Assembly (NCBI RefSeq): GCF_901709675.1
Contig: NC_051093.1
Span: 496,001-560,000 of the forward strand
DNA from: Syngnathus acus
Taxonomy: Eukaryota > Chordata > Actinopteri > Syngnathiformes > Syngnathidae
Length of the DNA stretch: 64,000 nt
Reading direction: 5' to 3'
Shown: piece by piece, positions 20,188 through 30,600 of the stretch
Layout: each line of letters starts with the position of its first letter
Position numbering within the stretch: the first letter of the stretch is position 1
Position numbers and translations under genes: made by a program
Notes under the pieces: generated by a model
Seen by the model: the letters and a program-made list of their open reading frames with translations, nothing else
Databases searched by the model: none
What the model was told of the DNA's origin: nothing

Positions 20188-21462
20188 TCAGGGCCGAGGC
20201 GTGGCAAAGAAGCGATTGATGAAGATGGAGTTGAAGTCGAGTCTGGCGGGCGGCGCCACTCTGTCTTCCATGCGCTTGGTGGCCACCTGAGCGGAAGCCC
20301 CCGCCGAGGCGCCCAGCGCCCCACCGATAAGGCCATACAGCAGCATCCCTCCCGGGCCCTCGATAGAGCCGGCCAGCGTCCCTGTGACGGCCCCTGCCAC
20401 CGCGCCTGAGCCCACCCCCCTTACCAGGGACGTCCGCAGCCAGCCGTTATCCACTTCGGCTTTGGCCCTGATCTCAGTGCCGTCTTTGCGGCAGTACCAC
20501 TCATGTGACAGGCTCTCCGGCTCGCTCCGGGCTTTCTGGTCATCGGCCACCGCCTTCTTCATTAGCCTCTTCTCCTCCATCTTCACGCTGCGCTCGGCCT
20601 TGCGGAAGGTTCGGCTGGAGAAGCAGGCGCCGCCCAGGGAGGCCACCGTCCACTCGACTTTACGCAGCAGCTCGCGCTCATAGCTGCGGTCCTGCCAGTT
20701 CTTGCTGAAGATGTAGAAGCGGCCGCCAAAGTCCTCGATCAGACGCTTCAGGGGCCAGTCGGCGTTCTGCACGATGCCCGCTGAGGCGGTGCCATCCAGG
20801 TTCTCGTCGTAGGCCAGCAGGACCACACAGTGCCTCAAGCAGTGTCTCCCGAAGCGCCGCATCATGAGTTGCGGGGTCCTGATGTCGTCGGGCGAGATTT
20901 TCTCCATGTCAAAGGCCACCAGGAAGGCGTGGGGACCGGGCACCGTCAAGCACTTGGACCTTCTCAGCTCCATCTTCCTCTTGACACCAGATATGTCCTT
21001 ATCGTAAAGGTTGGGGGCGCTGATCAGGGCCACCCGTCGCCCCGACAGCTCCCCCAAAATCTTGCGGCTGCCGGAGATGCTGACGGTGTCCTTAGGGAAC
21101 TCCTCCCGCCCCAGGATGGCGTTGGCCAGCTGGAATTGAGACGCTCCGCTGCTGCCCACCATCATCAGCCTCAACTCCGGGGAGGACCCTGTGGAAGGGG
21201 AATGGTGGTCACAAATCAGCACTTGCTTCTTCCTCTTGATGCCGAATGCGTAAGAGTACAAAAGCTCTGAAAATTGTCAAACAGCATCTTTTCAAAGGTT
21301 TTCAGCTCAAGTCGGAAAGGCGCTTCCTCCGTGGATCCAGACATACTCAAATAAAGCGCAGGCACACAGCAAAGACGTGTCTGCTGATATTACAAAGACA
21401 ACTGGCAAGCCATTTTGCCCCCACAGCCCTCGTGCAACCTTACCTTTCCTTCTCTTCTCCAT
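20188..21462 (-). CDS. AIG1/GIMAP-like protein with degenerate GTP-binding motifs
   Basis: Two exons: 21462-21444 (ATG, MEKRRK; donor GTAAGG) and 21188-20188, joining in frame to 339 residues. The fold resembles AIG1-type GTPases: LRLMMVGSSGA...LANAILGREEF at the G1 position, LVAFDMEKISPDD matching the family's conserved hydrophobic box, and VVLLAYDENLDG near G4. At G1 the expected GKS is replaced (GSSGASQFQ) and the G3 DTPG is replaced by SAPN, so nucleotide binding is unlikely. The tail has a basic, charged stretch and then a glycine/alanine-rich hydrophobic segment (GAVAGAVTGTLAGSIEGPGG and on), possibly membrane-inserting. The frame is fully open, so this looks like a maintained pseudo-GTPase rather than a pseudogene. 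Confidence 0.75.
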
Positions 21463-22460
21463 TTGTGTTGTCAAGCCTCATCTAGCAGACAACCATGCAA
21501 ATGAAATGTGTCTGAGACCGTTGTCACCCCCCCCACACACACACACACCGCCACCACCCACCCCTCTCTGACCCTTTTTCTGGGTCTGCCGGATTGGGTA
21601 ATTGGGTGCCAGATTTTATATCAAGTGGAAAATGGCCTCAGGGTGCACAGTACAAACAAGCCTGCCTGCACGTTTCATCACTTTTTTCATTATGACCACA
21701 ATGGTCTGTTTTGTGTGACAATCAGCATTTCACCCATTTTTTGCGTACTGATTCTCCGACTTGATTCCTATTTGACCTCAGACTAAGTGAAATGAGCTTA
21801 TTTCCCTGCCATTGCTTTTAGTGGCACAGTTCTTTGATATCCGTTCAGCAGATAGCTCTGGATAATCAATACTTCATTAAATGAAATTTGATCCTGCCCG
21901 GGTGCAACTCAAATGGTATTCTAAATATAGATCGGTGTCCGGTGTGGCGTCGCAGTAACACGCAATGACATGGAAATCCAGACATGGTTACACAAGCTCA
22001 ACTTTTTAATAAGACTCTCTGCCTCACACTATGTAAGCAAAATATCGGTTTGGAGGGAAATTTCATTACTACCTCACCCAGTGGCGGTGTGCCCAATACG
22101 CGCACTACGCTGTAAGCGTTAGGCCAAGCGCGACGCGCGTGACGTTATTATTGATTATGTCATGTGTGTTGTAGGCTAGTAGCGCCGCATGGCTTGCAGC
22201 AGCGTGTCGGAGACTAGTAGCCGCAAAGATGTTGTGGCATTTTAAATCGGGGAATGAAAAAAGAAAGGCGTCTTTATGACAATGAGTAAAGACAACAGCA
22301 GTCAGGTAAGCAAGGCAACGTAACCCCTCTCTTTTTGTGGTTAGGCTACCCATTGCCCTTTTTCTGTGGTTAATTTCGTATGGAACATGAGTGAAAATCT
22401 TGCACAATGCCGAGTTAAAACGTGCCCAGGTCTTTGATACAGTCAGTACACAAATGCGTT
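21463..22460. other. Intergenic, no gene seen
   Basis: Upstream region of the AIG1-like gene. Only short open frames and CA/CC-rich low-complexity patches near 21530-21560 were seen. Confidence 0.5.
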
Positions 22461-22468
22461 GTAAACTA

Positions 22469-22757
22469 GGGTTGTCAACGTTTTACTGTTGTTTTGAAAG
22501 GTAATAGTTGAGAACCACAAGCTGACTAACGTTTCGTTTTCGTTTAGCTTGTGCAACTTAAGTCTGTGCAATTGAATCAACGCGTGTGAGAGAGGAAAGG
22601 GTGTTTTGTTGTCAACGCTTTGCTGTTTCGAAAGTTGTAGTAGTTGAGAACCATCAGCTGACTAGCCATTCGTTTAGCCAATGAACCGTCAGTGCAAGCG
22701 AAACAACGGAGGGAGTCTGAGCGAGAGAACGAGAGAGAGAGAGAGCGAGAGAGAGGG
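22469..22757. repeat. Diverged tandem duplication (~130 bp unit) followed by GA-rich tract
   Basis: Blocks at 22469-22556 and 22601-22688 share TTGTCAACG, TAGTTGAGAACCA and AGCTGACTA in the same order and orientation, about 130 bp apart. A (GA)n-rich tract follows at 22720-22757. Confidence 0.7.
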
Positions 22758-23066
22758 GAATGGGTGCAGTGTGTGTGCGTGCGACTGATTAACAGACTGC
22801 GTGATTGGACGCAGCAATGAGGAGTAATCTGTCTGTCACCCAATGTTTTGTTGAATAAAGTTGTATTTGTTGTTGTCATACTTGTACACTTGTGGAGATG
22901 CTGTTACTGAGTAGGAGGTGGAACAACTGTTTATTTAAAACTGAGTAATCGTTAATTTATTTCACATTAAACTTAATTTGAGTCAGTCAAATTTTGTCTC
23001 TCTGGGAGGGGCCTGGACGACTTTAGTTAGGGGGCCCTTGACACATTTTTGCTTGCTTTTTTTACA

Positions 23067-23367
23067 GTTAAAGTCCCAATGACCGTCACACACACATCTG
23101 GGTGTGGTGAAATTTGTCCCCTGCATTTAACCCATCCCCGTGTGATTTTGATCCATCCCCTGGGGGAGAGGGGAGCTGTGAGCAGCAGCGGTGCTGCGCT
23201 CGGGAATCATTTGGTGATCAAACCCCCCAAGTACAACCCTTAATGCTGAGTGCCAAGCAGGGAGGCAATGGGTCCCATTTTTATAGTCTTTGGTATGACC
23301 CGGCCGGGGTTTGAACCCACAACCTTCCAGTCTCAGGGCGGACACTCTACCACTAGGCCACTGAGCT
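23067..23367 (-). mobile_element. tRNA-derived SINE, copy 1
   Basis: On the minus strand the head reads like a tRNA, with an A-box-like TGGCCTAGTGGTAGAG and a B-box-like GGTTCAAACCCC, both RNA polymerase III promoter elements. It is followed by a conserved body (TGGGACCCATTGCCTCCCTG) and ends near TGACGGTCATTGGGACTTTA. Two more copies lie at 40684-40972 and 43928-44235, in the same orientation relative to the window. Confidence 0.85.
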
Positions 23368-23560
23368 CTGATTTTCGAGCCTTTAAATGTGATAACTGCC
23401 TTCATTCTTAACAGAAGGATAAAGGATCCTTTTTTGCAACTCTTTCCACTGACACGTGCGGGAAATGAAAGGGTTCAACTTGGCCTTGTTAGGCTCTCCA
23501 GAAGGGGGCGGCATGCGTCCAACAAATGTGTTCACTTTTGTCACAACGCTTTTGTCTCCA

Positions 23561-23874
23561 TGTTGCGGCTCCGAGTCACGACGAGGGACAAGTTTTGGTT
23601 TCCAAAAGGGTGTTTTATTCCTCTTCAATTTCTCTCATACAGAACCGCCTTTTTTACATGTACGCACCTCACTCCTCTCTCGTTTCTCTCTCTTTTAACC
23701 GATCGCGGTGGTGCCTTTTTGGGCCGTCGGAGAAATCAACGTTAACAAAAGAAATACATACAGCCTAGTTAGAAAAACACCAGAACGATCACCATGACAA
23801 TTGTGAACACACAGAAAGATAATAAATAACTGGAACATCACTCAAATATTGGTGATCCCGTTGAGAGTCTCACA
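23561..23874 (-). repeat. 3' LTR of Gypsy-1
   Basis: 314 bp, nearly identical to 32141-32454, with differences at the AAG/CAC-type site near 23591 and at GATCGC/GATAGC near 23703. Confidence 0.95.
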
Positions 23875-24140
23875 CCCTCCCCCACTTAAGAAAAAAAGTG
23901 TCATCTTGACCTAACACTCACATCAAGGTAACCAATTTACAGACCGAATAGCACGGAATAGACCGGTAAACCGGTTTGAAGCAATTTTTTTTTTTTTTTC
24001 ATACCCCGACCAATATGCATTACAGTTGTGTATACTCCTGAAAAATTCAGTGTAAGCATTCAACCACCCAACATTTTCAATAACCAATTATAAGACCTGC
24101 ATACACTTGTGGCATTTGTCCATGTTCATGTTACAACTAT

Positions 24141-25894
24141 CCATCCATCCATCCATCTTCTTCCGCTTATCCGGGGTCGGGTCGCGGGGGCAGCAGCTTC
24201 AGGAGGGACTCCCAGACTTCCCTCTCCCCAGCCACTTCATCTAGCTCATCCCGGGGGATCCCCAGGCGTTCCCAGGCCAGCCGAGAGACATAGTCTCTCC
24301 AGCGCGTCCTGGGTCGTCCCCGGGGTCTCCTACCGGTGGGACATGCCCGGAACACCTCCCCAGGGAGGCGTCCAGGAGGCATCCTGATGAGATGCCCGAG
24401 CCACCTCATCTGGCTCCTCTCAACGTGGAGGAGTAGCGACTCTACTCCGAGTCTCTCCCGGATGACCGAACTTCTCACCCTATCTCTAAGGGAGAGCCCG
24501 GACATCCTGCGGAGAAAACTCATTTCGGCCGCTTGTATCCGGGATCTCGTTCTTTCGGTCACGACCCATAGCTCGTGACCATAGGTGAGGGTAGGAGCGT
24601 AAATCGACCGGTAAATTGAGAGCTTTGCCTTTTGGCTCAGCTCTCTCTTTACCACGACGGACCGGTACAGAGTCCGCATTACTGCCGACGCTGCACCGAT
24701 CCGCCTGTCGATCTCGCGCTCCATCCTCCCCTCACTCGTGAACAAGACCCCAAGATACTTAAACTCCTCCACTTGGGGCAGGATCTCATCCCCGATCCGG
24801 AGAGGGCATTCCACCCTTTTCCGATCGAGGACCATGGACTCGGATTTGGAGGTGCTGACCCTCATCCCGACCGCTTCACACTCGGCTGCGAACCGCTCCA
24901 GTGAGAGCTGGAGATCACGGCCTGAAGAAGCCAACAGCACAACGTCGTCTGCAAAAAGCAGAGACGCGATGCTGAGGTCCCCAAACCGGACACCCTCAAC
25001 GCCTCGGCTGCACCTAGAAATTCTGTCCATAAAAATTATGAACAGAATCGGTGACAAAGGGCAGCCTTGGCGGAGTCCAACCCTCACTGGGAACGAATCC
25101 GACTTACTGCCGGAAATGCGGACCACACTCTGGCATCGGTGATACAGGGACCGAACCGCCCTTATCAGTTGGCTCGGTACCCCGTACTCCCGAAGCACCC
25201 CCCACAGAACCTCCCGAGGGACACGGTCGAACGCCTTCTCCAAGTCCACAAAACACATGTGGACTGGTTGGGCGAACTCCCATGCACCCTCGAGGATCCT
25301 GTTGAGGGTGAAGAGCTGGTCCACTGTTCCACGGCCAGGACGAAAGCCACACTGTTCCTCCTGAATCCGAGGTTCGACCTCCCGACGGACCCTCCTCTCC
25401 AGCACCCCTGAATAGACCTTACCAGGGAGGCTGAGGAGTGTAATTCCCCTGTAATTGGAACACACCCTCCGGTCCCCCTTCTTAAAGAGGGGAACCACCA
25501 CCCCAGTCTGCCAATCCAGAGGCACTGTCCCCGATGTCCACGCGATGCTGTAGAGACGTGTCAGCCATGACAGCCCCACAACATCCAGAGCCCTTAAGAA
25601 ATCCGGGCGGATCTCATCCACCCCCGGGGCCTTGCCACCGAGGAGTTTTTTAACTACCTCAGTGACTTCAACCCCAGAGATTGGAGAGTCCGCCTCAGAG
25701 TCCCCAGGCCCTGCTTCCACAATGGAAGGCGTGTCGGTGGAATTGAGGAGGTCTTCGAAGTATTCTCCCCACCGACACACGACGTCTCGAGTCGAGGTCA
25801 GCAGCACGCCATCTCCACTGTAAACAGTGTTGACGTTGCACTGCTTCCCCCTCCTGAGACGCCGGATGGTGGACCAGAATTTCCTCGAAGCCGT
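24141..25894 (-). mobile_element. Rex3 (RTE-clade) LINE, 5'-truncated
   Basis: It is flanked by a perfect 14-bp duplication CATGTTACAACTAT (24127-24140 and 25895-25908). The 3' end, on the left, is the GATG/CATC short repeat typical of Rex3, followed by CTTCTTCCGCTTATCCGG on the plus strand. It lies in the 3' untranslated part of Gypsy-1 and is therefore younger than it. Confidence 0.95.
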
Positions 25895-25897
25895 CAT
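24167..25897 (-). CDS. Rex3 reverse transcriptase (N-terminally truncated), open frame
   Basis: 576 codons without a stop. RT motifs: [57 protein letters not shown], the catalytic LLFADDVVLLA, and EEFKYLGVLF. The C-terminal part has MRWLGHLIRMPPGRLPGE and GRPRTRWRDYV. The apurinic endonuclease domain is absent through 5' truncation. The first ATG overlaps the target duplication and so is host sequence. Without the endonuclease it cannot be autonomous. Confidence 0.92.
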   Translation of the reverse strand: MTASRKFWSTIRRLRRGKQCNVNTVYSGDGVLLTSTRDVVCRWGEYFEDLLNSTDTPSIVEAGPGDSEADSPISGVEVTEVVKKLLGGKAPGVDEIRPDFLRALDVVGLSWLTRLYSIAWTSGTVPLDWQTGVVVPLFKKGDRRVCSNYRGITLLSLPGKVYSGVLERRVRREVEPRIQEEQCGFRPGRGTVDQLFTLNRILEGAWEFAQPVHMCFVDLEKAFDRVPREVLWGVLREYGVPSQLIRAVRSLYHRCQSVVRISGSKSDSFPVRVGLRQGCPLSPILFIIFMDRISRCSRGVEGVRFGDLSIASLLFADDVVLLASSGRDLQLSLERFAAECEAVGMRVSTSKSESMVLDRKRVECPLRIGDEILPQVEEFKYLGVLFTSEGRMEREIDRRIGAASAVMRTLYRSVVVKRELSQKAKLSIYRSIYAPTLTYGHELWVVTERTRSRIQAAEMSFLRRMSGLSLRDRVRSSVIRERLGVESLLLHVERSQMRWLGHLIRMPPGRLPGEVFRACPTGRRPRGRPRTRWRDYVSRLAWERLGIPRDELDEVAGEREVWESLLKLLPPRPDPG

Positions 25898-25941
25898 GTT
25901 ACAACTATGACATCACAAATCATATATACAAATATAAGCAT

Positions 25942-28900
25942 TCAACACCAAGGTCGCCAGAAACCCCTAACATCTAAACATTTAGTGGCTACTGTCCTCT
26001 CTGTGAAAGTCGGTTGACCCAACGTATTGTAAGTCAAAATTTGTGGCTTCCGTCTGTCCCTTATTGAGTACCACCTTCTCTGCTCCGCCGCTCTTGCGTC
26101 TTCGGAATCCGTCTCATCGGATATATCACCTGCATCTGCAGTGTACTCAACTTCCCTAACAGATGGAGAAGGGACTATCTCGACCCGTTCCTCCTCCTCA
26201 GCTTGTTCGGAACGCTCTTCCCGCACGGAAGCATCTCCCGCGATCTGTGGGACAAATTCTACTGCAGTGGGGTCCAGCAAACGCAAACCGTGCGGCTCAT
26301 GGACAGACCATGTGGCAGCATCCAATAAGTCCTCATCTAGATCCACCTCACTTTCCACCTGCTGCATCTGTTGTGCCTTTGTTCTCCCATTTTCATCAAA
26401 GTGTCTTTTTTTTGTTTTTTTCTTTTCCACCATCCTATCTTCCTGTGGAGTTAGTGGAAGAAAGTCACAGGGCAATAACAAATTCCTGTGTAAGATCCTT
26501 GTTCTGCCTGTGCCATTTTCTGGCTCCAACTCGAAAACTGGACTGTCCTCGCCCTTTTGGTGTTTGATGACGTAAATCTTGTTTTCCCAATATGAGCGGA
26601 TCTTTCCCGGACCTCCCTTCTCAACGACATTTCTGACAAGAACGCGGCTGCCCACCTGAAGTGGTGGACCATAGATTTTCCTGTCGTACTGTCTTTTACC
26701 TCTATCGGCTGACTTAACTGCATTCCTAGAGGCGATGTTGTAAGCCTCAATCATCCTGCTCCTCCATTTTCCGACATAGTCTTGGTAGGAACCTGGGCTT
26801 TCTTCCTGCTCAATGCCAAAGAGAAGGTCCACCGGAAGCCTTGGTAATCTACCAAAAAGTAAGAAGAATGGTGAGTAACCAGTGGCCTCATTAGCAGTAC
26901 AGTTGTAGGCATGTACTACTTTGGGAAGGTGTGTTTTCCAGTCCAATTTTTGCTCTTCGGTAAGGGTTCTCAGCATAGAGAGGAGAGTCCTGTTGAATCG
27001 TTCTGTTTGCCCATTCCCTTGAGGATGATATGGAGTTGTGTGAGATCCCTTTACACCGGACAACTCCTTCAGGTGACTTAACAGCTTGTTTTCAAATTTT
27101 CTCCCTAAATCGTGGTGGAGCTCATCTGGGAAACCAAATCGAAGGGAAAAGTCATTGAACAATCTTTCTGCCACAGTCTTTGCTGATTTGTTGGTCGTTG
27201 CATATGCCTGTGCAAAGCGTGTATAATGGTCCATGACCACTAGAATATACTCGCAACCACCCTTACATTGTTCCAGATGGAGAAAATCAACTGACACTAG
27301 CTGAAAGGGGTGAGTGGTTACGATATTTTGCATCGGTGCACGCGCTTGCCTGTTTGGTTTTCTCTTCTTCAGACACTCGCATACATTCATGACAAAGTGT
27401 TCAATGTCTCTTTGCATTTTGGGCCAATAAAAACGGTCCCTTACCAGCTTTAGTGTTCTCTCTGAGCCTAAGTGGCCCATTTGTTTGTGCAGTTCATCCA
27501 ATACAAGGGGGTGGTATATCGAAGGGAGAAGCAATTGTTTTTTGGTTGCAGTTACTCTGAACAAGGTCCCATCCTCCCTGATCTTGAGCTTGTCCCACTC
27601 TCTGGCCAATGCCTCTGCACTCTCAGCTTTCAGCTCATATGCTAACGGTCTCCTTTTTTTCTGCAAGTGACTATATATTTGACCTATTACAGCGTCCTGC
27701 CGCTGAGCAGCGCAAATCTCTTCTCTGGTCAATGGCTGAACAGTATGTAGCAGTCCCTCAGCTCCTGTTTGCTGCTGAAACACATCTAAGGAAATTGCGC
27801 TGAAGATAGGAGTTTGTTCCGCTTGCTGTGCCAATATGCCCTGTCGGGTGGCTGTTACAACATCCTGGTTGACAGATTGTGTACAATGACTCATATAGTC
27901 CTCGAAGTCAATGGCCATCCTCAATAACCCATCTGCATCTGCATTCGTTTTGCCAGGTCTGTATTTTATGGTAAAATTGAAATCTGCCAATTCTGCTACC
28001 CACCGCTGACCAGAAGCATTCAATTTGGCCGTTGTTAATACATAGGTGAGCGGATTATTGTCTGTGTAGACCACAAAAGATGGTGCGTGTAACAAGTAAT
28101 CCCTAAAGCGCTCACAGATGGCCCACTTCAGTGCCAGAAACTCCAATTTACCCGCATGCATGTGGTAATTTTTCTCCGGTGGTGTTAAGGTTCTGGATCC
28201 ATAAGCGATAACTCTTAATCTTCCATTGCTTCGCTGATAGAGCACGGCTCCTAACCCCGCTTGAGAGGCATCCGTGTGTAGCACAAACGGATGATTCAAG
28301 TCTGGGTAATTTAGGATAGGAGGACTAGACAGTTTGTCAACCAGATAACACAGAGCCTGATGGTGAGTGTCTGTCCATGTAATCGAGACAGAGGATGACA
28401 ACTGTCCTCGACTGTGTTTGTTTTTCCCCTTTCCTCTTTCCTTCTGCCGCTTTGGGTTTTGGGGCACATTGGAAGTGGTTGATGGCGCTGCTAGGAGTTC
28501 GTACAAAGGTTTGGCAATGCGTGAAAAGTCTTCTATATATGGCCTGTAGTAGGAGAGAAAGCCCAAAATTTGCCTCACCTCGCCCACATTACAGGGCTGC
28601 CTATCTTTTAGTGCCATCACGGGAGCAATTTCTGCGGGATCCATACTATGACCTTCTTTCGACACAATCCTGCCCAAAAACCTGACTTTAGGCTTGAAAA
28701 GTTCACATTTCCTAGCACTTAGTTTGACACCATGCTTCTGGTACCGTTGCAAAACTGCCCTCACGTGTTCAACATGGTCCTGAAACGACTTACTGTGAAC
28801 TAAGTTGTCATCAAGGTAGGGTAGGCAAATGTCATCTCGCAACCCCCACAGACATTCCTCCATGCTTCTCTGGAATTCGGCCGGGGCAGAATTAAGGCCA

Positions 28901-30600
28901 AATGGGATCCGTACCCACTGGTACAGACCCCAAGGCGTGATGAATGCTGTGAGTGGCTGACTTTCTTCATCCAAGAACCCTTGGTGATATGCTTTCCCTT
29001 GATCAAGCACTGTAAACCATGAACTACCCGTCAAGGTATCAAGCATGTCTTGTATTCTGGGAATAGGGTGTCTGTCCGGTACTGACTTGCGATTAAGTTC
29101 GCGGTAGTCTACACAGAGTCTAAGCTCTCCCGATTTCTTTCTTACACACACTATTGGTGAAGAGTACGGTGACTTGGATTTCATGACCCAACCCCGGTTG
29201 ATTAAATCTTGCAGATACTCTTTTACCTCCTGGTGTAGGGGTTTTGGCACACTAATGTATGTTTTCTGGACCGGGGTATGGTCGTGAAGGGAAATATGCA
29301 TGCGGAGAGTCGGAATGCTGCCAACATCATTTTCATCTCGAGCAAAGGCCTTGCAGTCTTCGCGGAGTATTTTCCTCACTACCTGTTGCTGCTCATTAGT
29401 TAGATGGTCTAGCATTAACGGGGGGTCCCAACTTTCACTCGCGTTACGGGGAGAAGATGATGAACTTTTGAGGTCTGCCTCGTTTTCATCCATTTTTGGC
29501 TTGCTCGCAAGCGGTAGGGCTGCTGGATATATATCCTTGACCCCTTCAACATGTCCCACATTAATACGTGGATACAGAGTGATATTATGACTCGAGGTAT
29601 TAGTGATGGGTACTGGGACCGTGGTTGAGTTGCCTCTCTTTGCCTTAAACAGTACTTCTTGTATAAACAATCCTTCAGGCAAACTCTGGTTGGACTCTGG
29701 GCAAAACAGCATAGCAATGTCTTCATCAACCTGTATATGCGTGCGACAGCGAACAGTGGTAGTTTCATTTGGACCTAAGACAATTTTACTTCTTCCCGTT
29801 TTAACCTGAATCTCCTCGTTGACTGCGTGGTGTGTATGCAACAAATGGATAACAGTCTTAGCGGAGACCGTGTCCATGTCAAAAGCATCACTCACAATGT
29901 TAGCTGTACATTCACTCTCGTTTGAGCCTTGTTTCACGTGCTCATTAATGACTTCCTCGATCACATTGAACCCTATGATAGGGCTCTGAGCCACATTGTG
30001 GTCGCTGGACACGAGGACAGGCACTAACAAGCCAGAACTTGAAGCTTCTGTGCCCATTATTTTAAACTCAACAGGAACCCACCCAATAAATGGTATTTTA
30101 GTCTGATTTGCGGCCAGTCCATTTAGAGGTTCTGGTCCCAATAGTTCCTCAATCCCTCGAATTGTGGTATAAGGCAAGTGTTCCTTTCTCCATTTATCAT
30201 TTATCACCGTAGCTTGTGCGCCTGTATCCCACAGGGCTGTAACTGGTACATTATCAAAAGTACACATGACCATCCTACGTCTACCAATTAATTTAACAAG
30301 TTTTCTCCCTTGCTTATTTGGAAAAATATCAAGTTTACCCATGTGTGATGACCACCCTTTTTCTCGCTTCTCACTCAAATGGTGATCCACCATTCTTACC
30401 GCGGTGCAGATGTGTTTGTGTTCCGGCCAGTGTTGAGTCTGACAGGCTTTGGAACAGTACGAGGCAGATGAGCAGCTTGCGCAGGTCTGGAGCAGCGTGT
30501 CACCTTGTTCCTCTCGTCGACACTGGTGGCAGTAGCGGGACTCCTGATGAGTTGGCTGGGTCACTGCTGGTCCCATGACAGCGGCCCTCTGGCGTTTCCC
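25942..30600 (-). CDS. pol: Gypsy-1 pol: MYND finger, protease, reverse transcriptase, RNase H, integrase
   Basis: The frame is open from the frameshift site (30600) to the stop at 25942, about 1550 codons. Domains in order: a cysteine/histidine cluster at 30531-30406 with C-x2-C, C-x2-C, C-x3-C, H-x3-C spacing ([27 protein letters not shown]), matching a MYND zinc finger; retropepsin ([12 protein letters not shown]); reverse transcriptase with [11 protein letters not shown] near 28,815; RNase H ([27 protein letters not shown]); and integrase with a [19 protein letters not shown] zinc-binding region and a D,D,E core ([25 protein letters not shown]). No chromodomain is evident; the tail is acidic ([14 protein letters not shown]). 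Every catalytic motif I can recognise is present. Confidence 0.93.
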   Translation of the reverse strand, partial: GKRQRAAVMGPAVTQPTHQESRYCHQCRREEQGDTLLQTCASCSSASYCSKACQTQHWPEHKHICTAVRMVDHHLSEKREKGWSSHMGKLDIFPNKQGRKLVKLIGRRRMVMCTFDNVPVTALWDTGAQATVINDKWRKEHLPYTTIRGIEELLGPEPLNGLAANQTKIPFIGWVPVEFKIMGTEASSSGLLVPVLVSSDHNVAQSPIIGFNVIEEVINEHVKQGSNESECTANIVSDAFDMDTVSAKTVIHLLHTHHAVNEEIQVKTGRSKIVLGPNETTTVRCRTHIQVDEDIAMLFCPESNQSLPEGLFIQEVLFKAKRGNSTTVPVPITNTSSHNITLYPRINVGHVEGVKDIYPAALPLASKPKMDENEADLKSSSSSPRNASESWDPPLMLDHLTNEQQQVVRKILREDCKAFARDENDVGSIPTLRMHISLHDHTPVQKTYISVPKPLHQEVKEYLQDLINRGWVMKSKSPYSSPIVCVRKKSGELRLCVDYRELNRKSVPDRHPIPRIQDMLDTLTGSSWFTVLDQGKAYHQGFLDEESQPLTAFITPWGLYQWVRIPFGLNSAPAEFQRSMEECLWGLRDDICLPYLDDNLVHSKSFQDHVEHVRAVLQRYQKHGVKLSARKCELFKPKVRFLGRIVSKEGHSMDPAEIAPVMALKDRQPCNVGEVRQILGFLSYYRPYIEDFSRIAKPLYELLAAPSTTSNVPQNPKRQKERGKGKNKHSRGQLSSSVSITWTDTHHQALCYLVDKLSSPPILNYPDLNHPFVLHTDASQAGLGAVLYQRSNGRLRVIAYGSRTLTPPEKNYHMHAGKLEFLALKWAICERFRDYLLHAPSFVVYTDNNPLTYVLTTAKLNASGQRWVAELADFNFTIKYRPGKTNADADGLLRMAIDFEDYMSHCTQSVNQDVVTATRQGILAQQAEQTPIFSAISLDVFQQQTGAEGLLHTVQPLTREEICAAQRQDAVIGQIYSHLQKKRRPLAYELKAESAEALAREWDKLKIREDGTLFRVTATKKQLLLPSIYHPLVLDELHKQMGHLGSERTLKLVRDRFYWPKMQRDIEHFVMNVCECLKKRKPNRQARAPMQNIVTTHPFQLVSVDFLHLEQCKGGCEYILVVMDHYTRFAQAYATTNKSAKTVAERLFNDFSLRFGFPDELHHDLGRKFENKLLSHLKELSGVKGSHTTPYHPQGNGQTERFNRTLLSMLRTLTEEQKLDWKTHLPKVVHAYNCTANEATGYSPFFLLFGRLPRLPVDLLFGIEQEESPGSYQDYVGKWRSRMIEAYNIASRNAVKSADRGKRQYDRKIYGPPLQVGSRVLVRNVVEKGGPGKIRSYWENKIYVIKHQKGEDSPVFELEPENGTGRTRILHRNLLLPCDFLPLTPQEDRMVEKKKTKKRHFDENGRTKAQQMQQVESEVDLDEDLLDAATWSVHEPHGLRLLDPTAVEFVPQIAGDASVREERSEQAEEEERVEIVPSPSVREVEYTADAGDISDETDSEDARAAEQRRWYSIRDRRKPQILTYNTLGQPTFTERTVATKCLDVRGFWRPWC
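30406..30531 (-). other. MYND-type zinc finger within Gypsy-1 Pol
   Basis: The ligand pattern C-x2-C-x12-C-x2-C-x5-C-x3-C-x7-H-x3-C is the MYND consensus, not the CCHC knuckle normal for Gag. MYND fingers usually bind proline-rich peptides in chromatin and signalling proteins. Here it sits just after the frameshift point and before the protease, so it would exist only in the Gag-Pol product. Confidence 0.85.
30558..30600 (-). promoter_or_regulatory. Programmed -1 frameshift signal between gag and pol
   Basis: On the minus strand a G-GGA-AAC heptamer (30600-30594) lies exactly in the gag codon register. It is followed by a 6-nt spacer and a potential 9-bp stem (30587-30579 with 30566-30558; one mismatch, one G-U pair; 12-nt loop). 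A -1 slip on the heptamer leads straight into the pol frame. The gag stop TGA at 30563-30561 lies in the 3' arm of the stem. Confidence 0.85.

Noticed and set aside
23067-23367. tRNA gene (A- and B-box-like motifs)
   Set aside because: The tRNA-like head continues into a shared 300-bp body found three times in the window, so these are SINE copies rather than functional tRNA genes.
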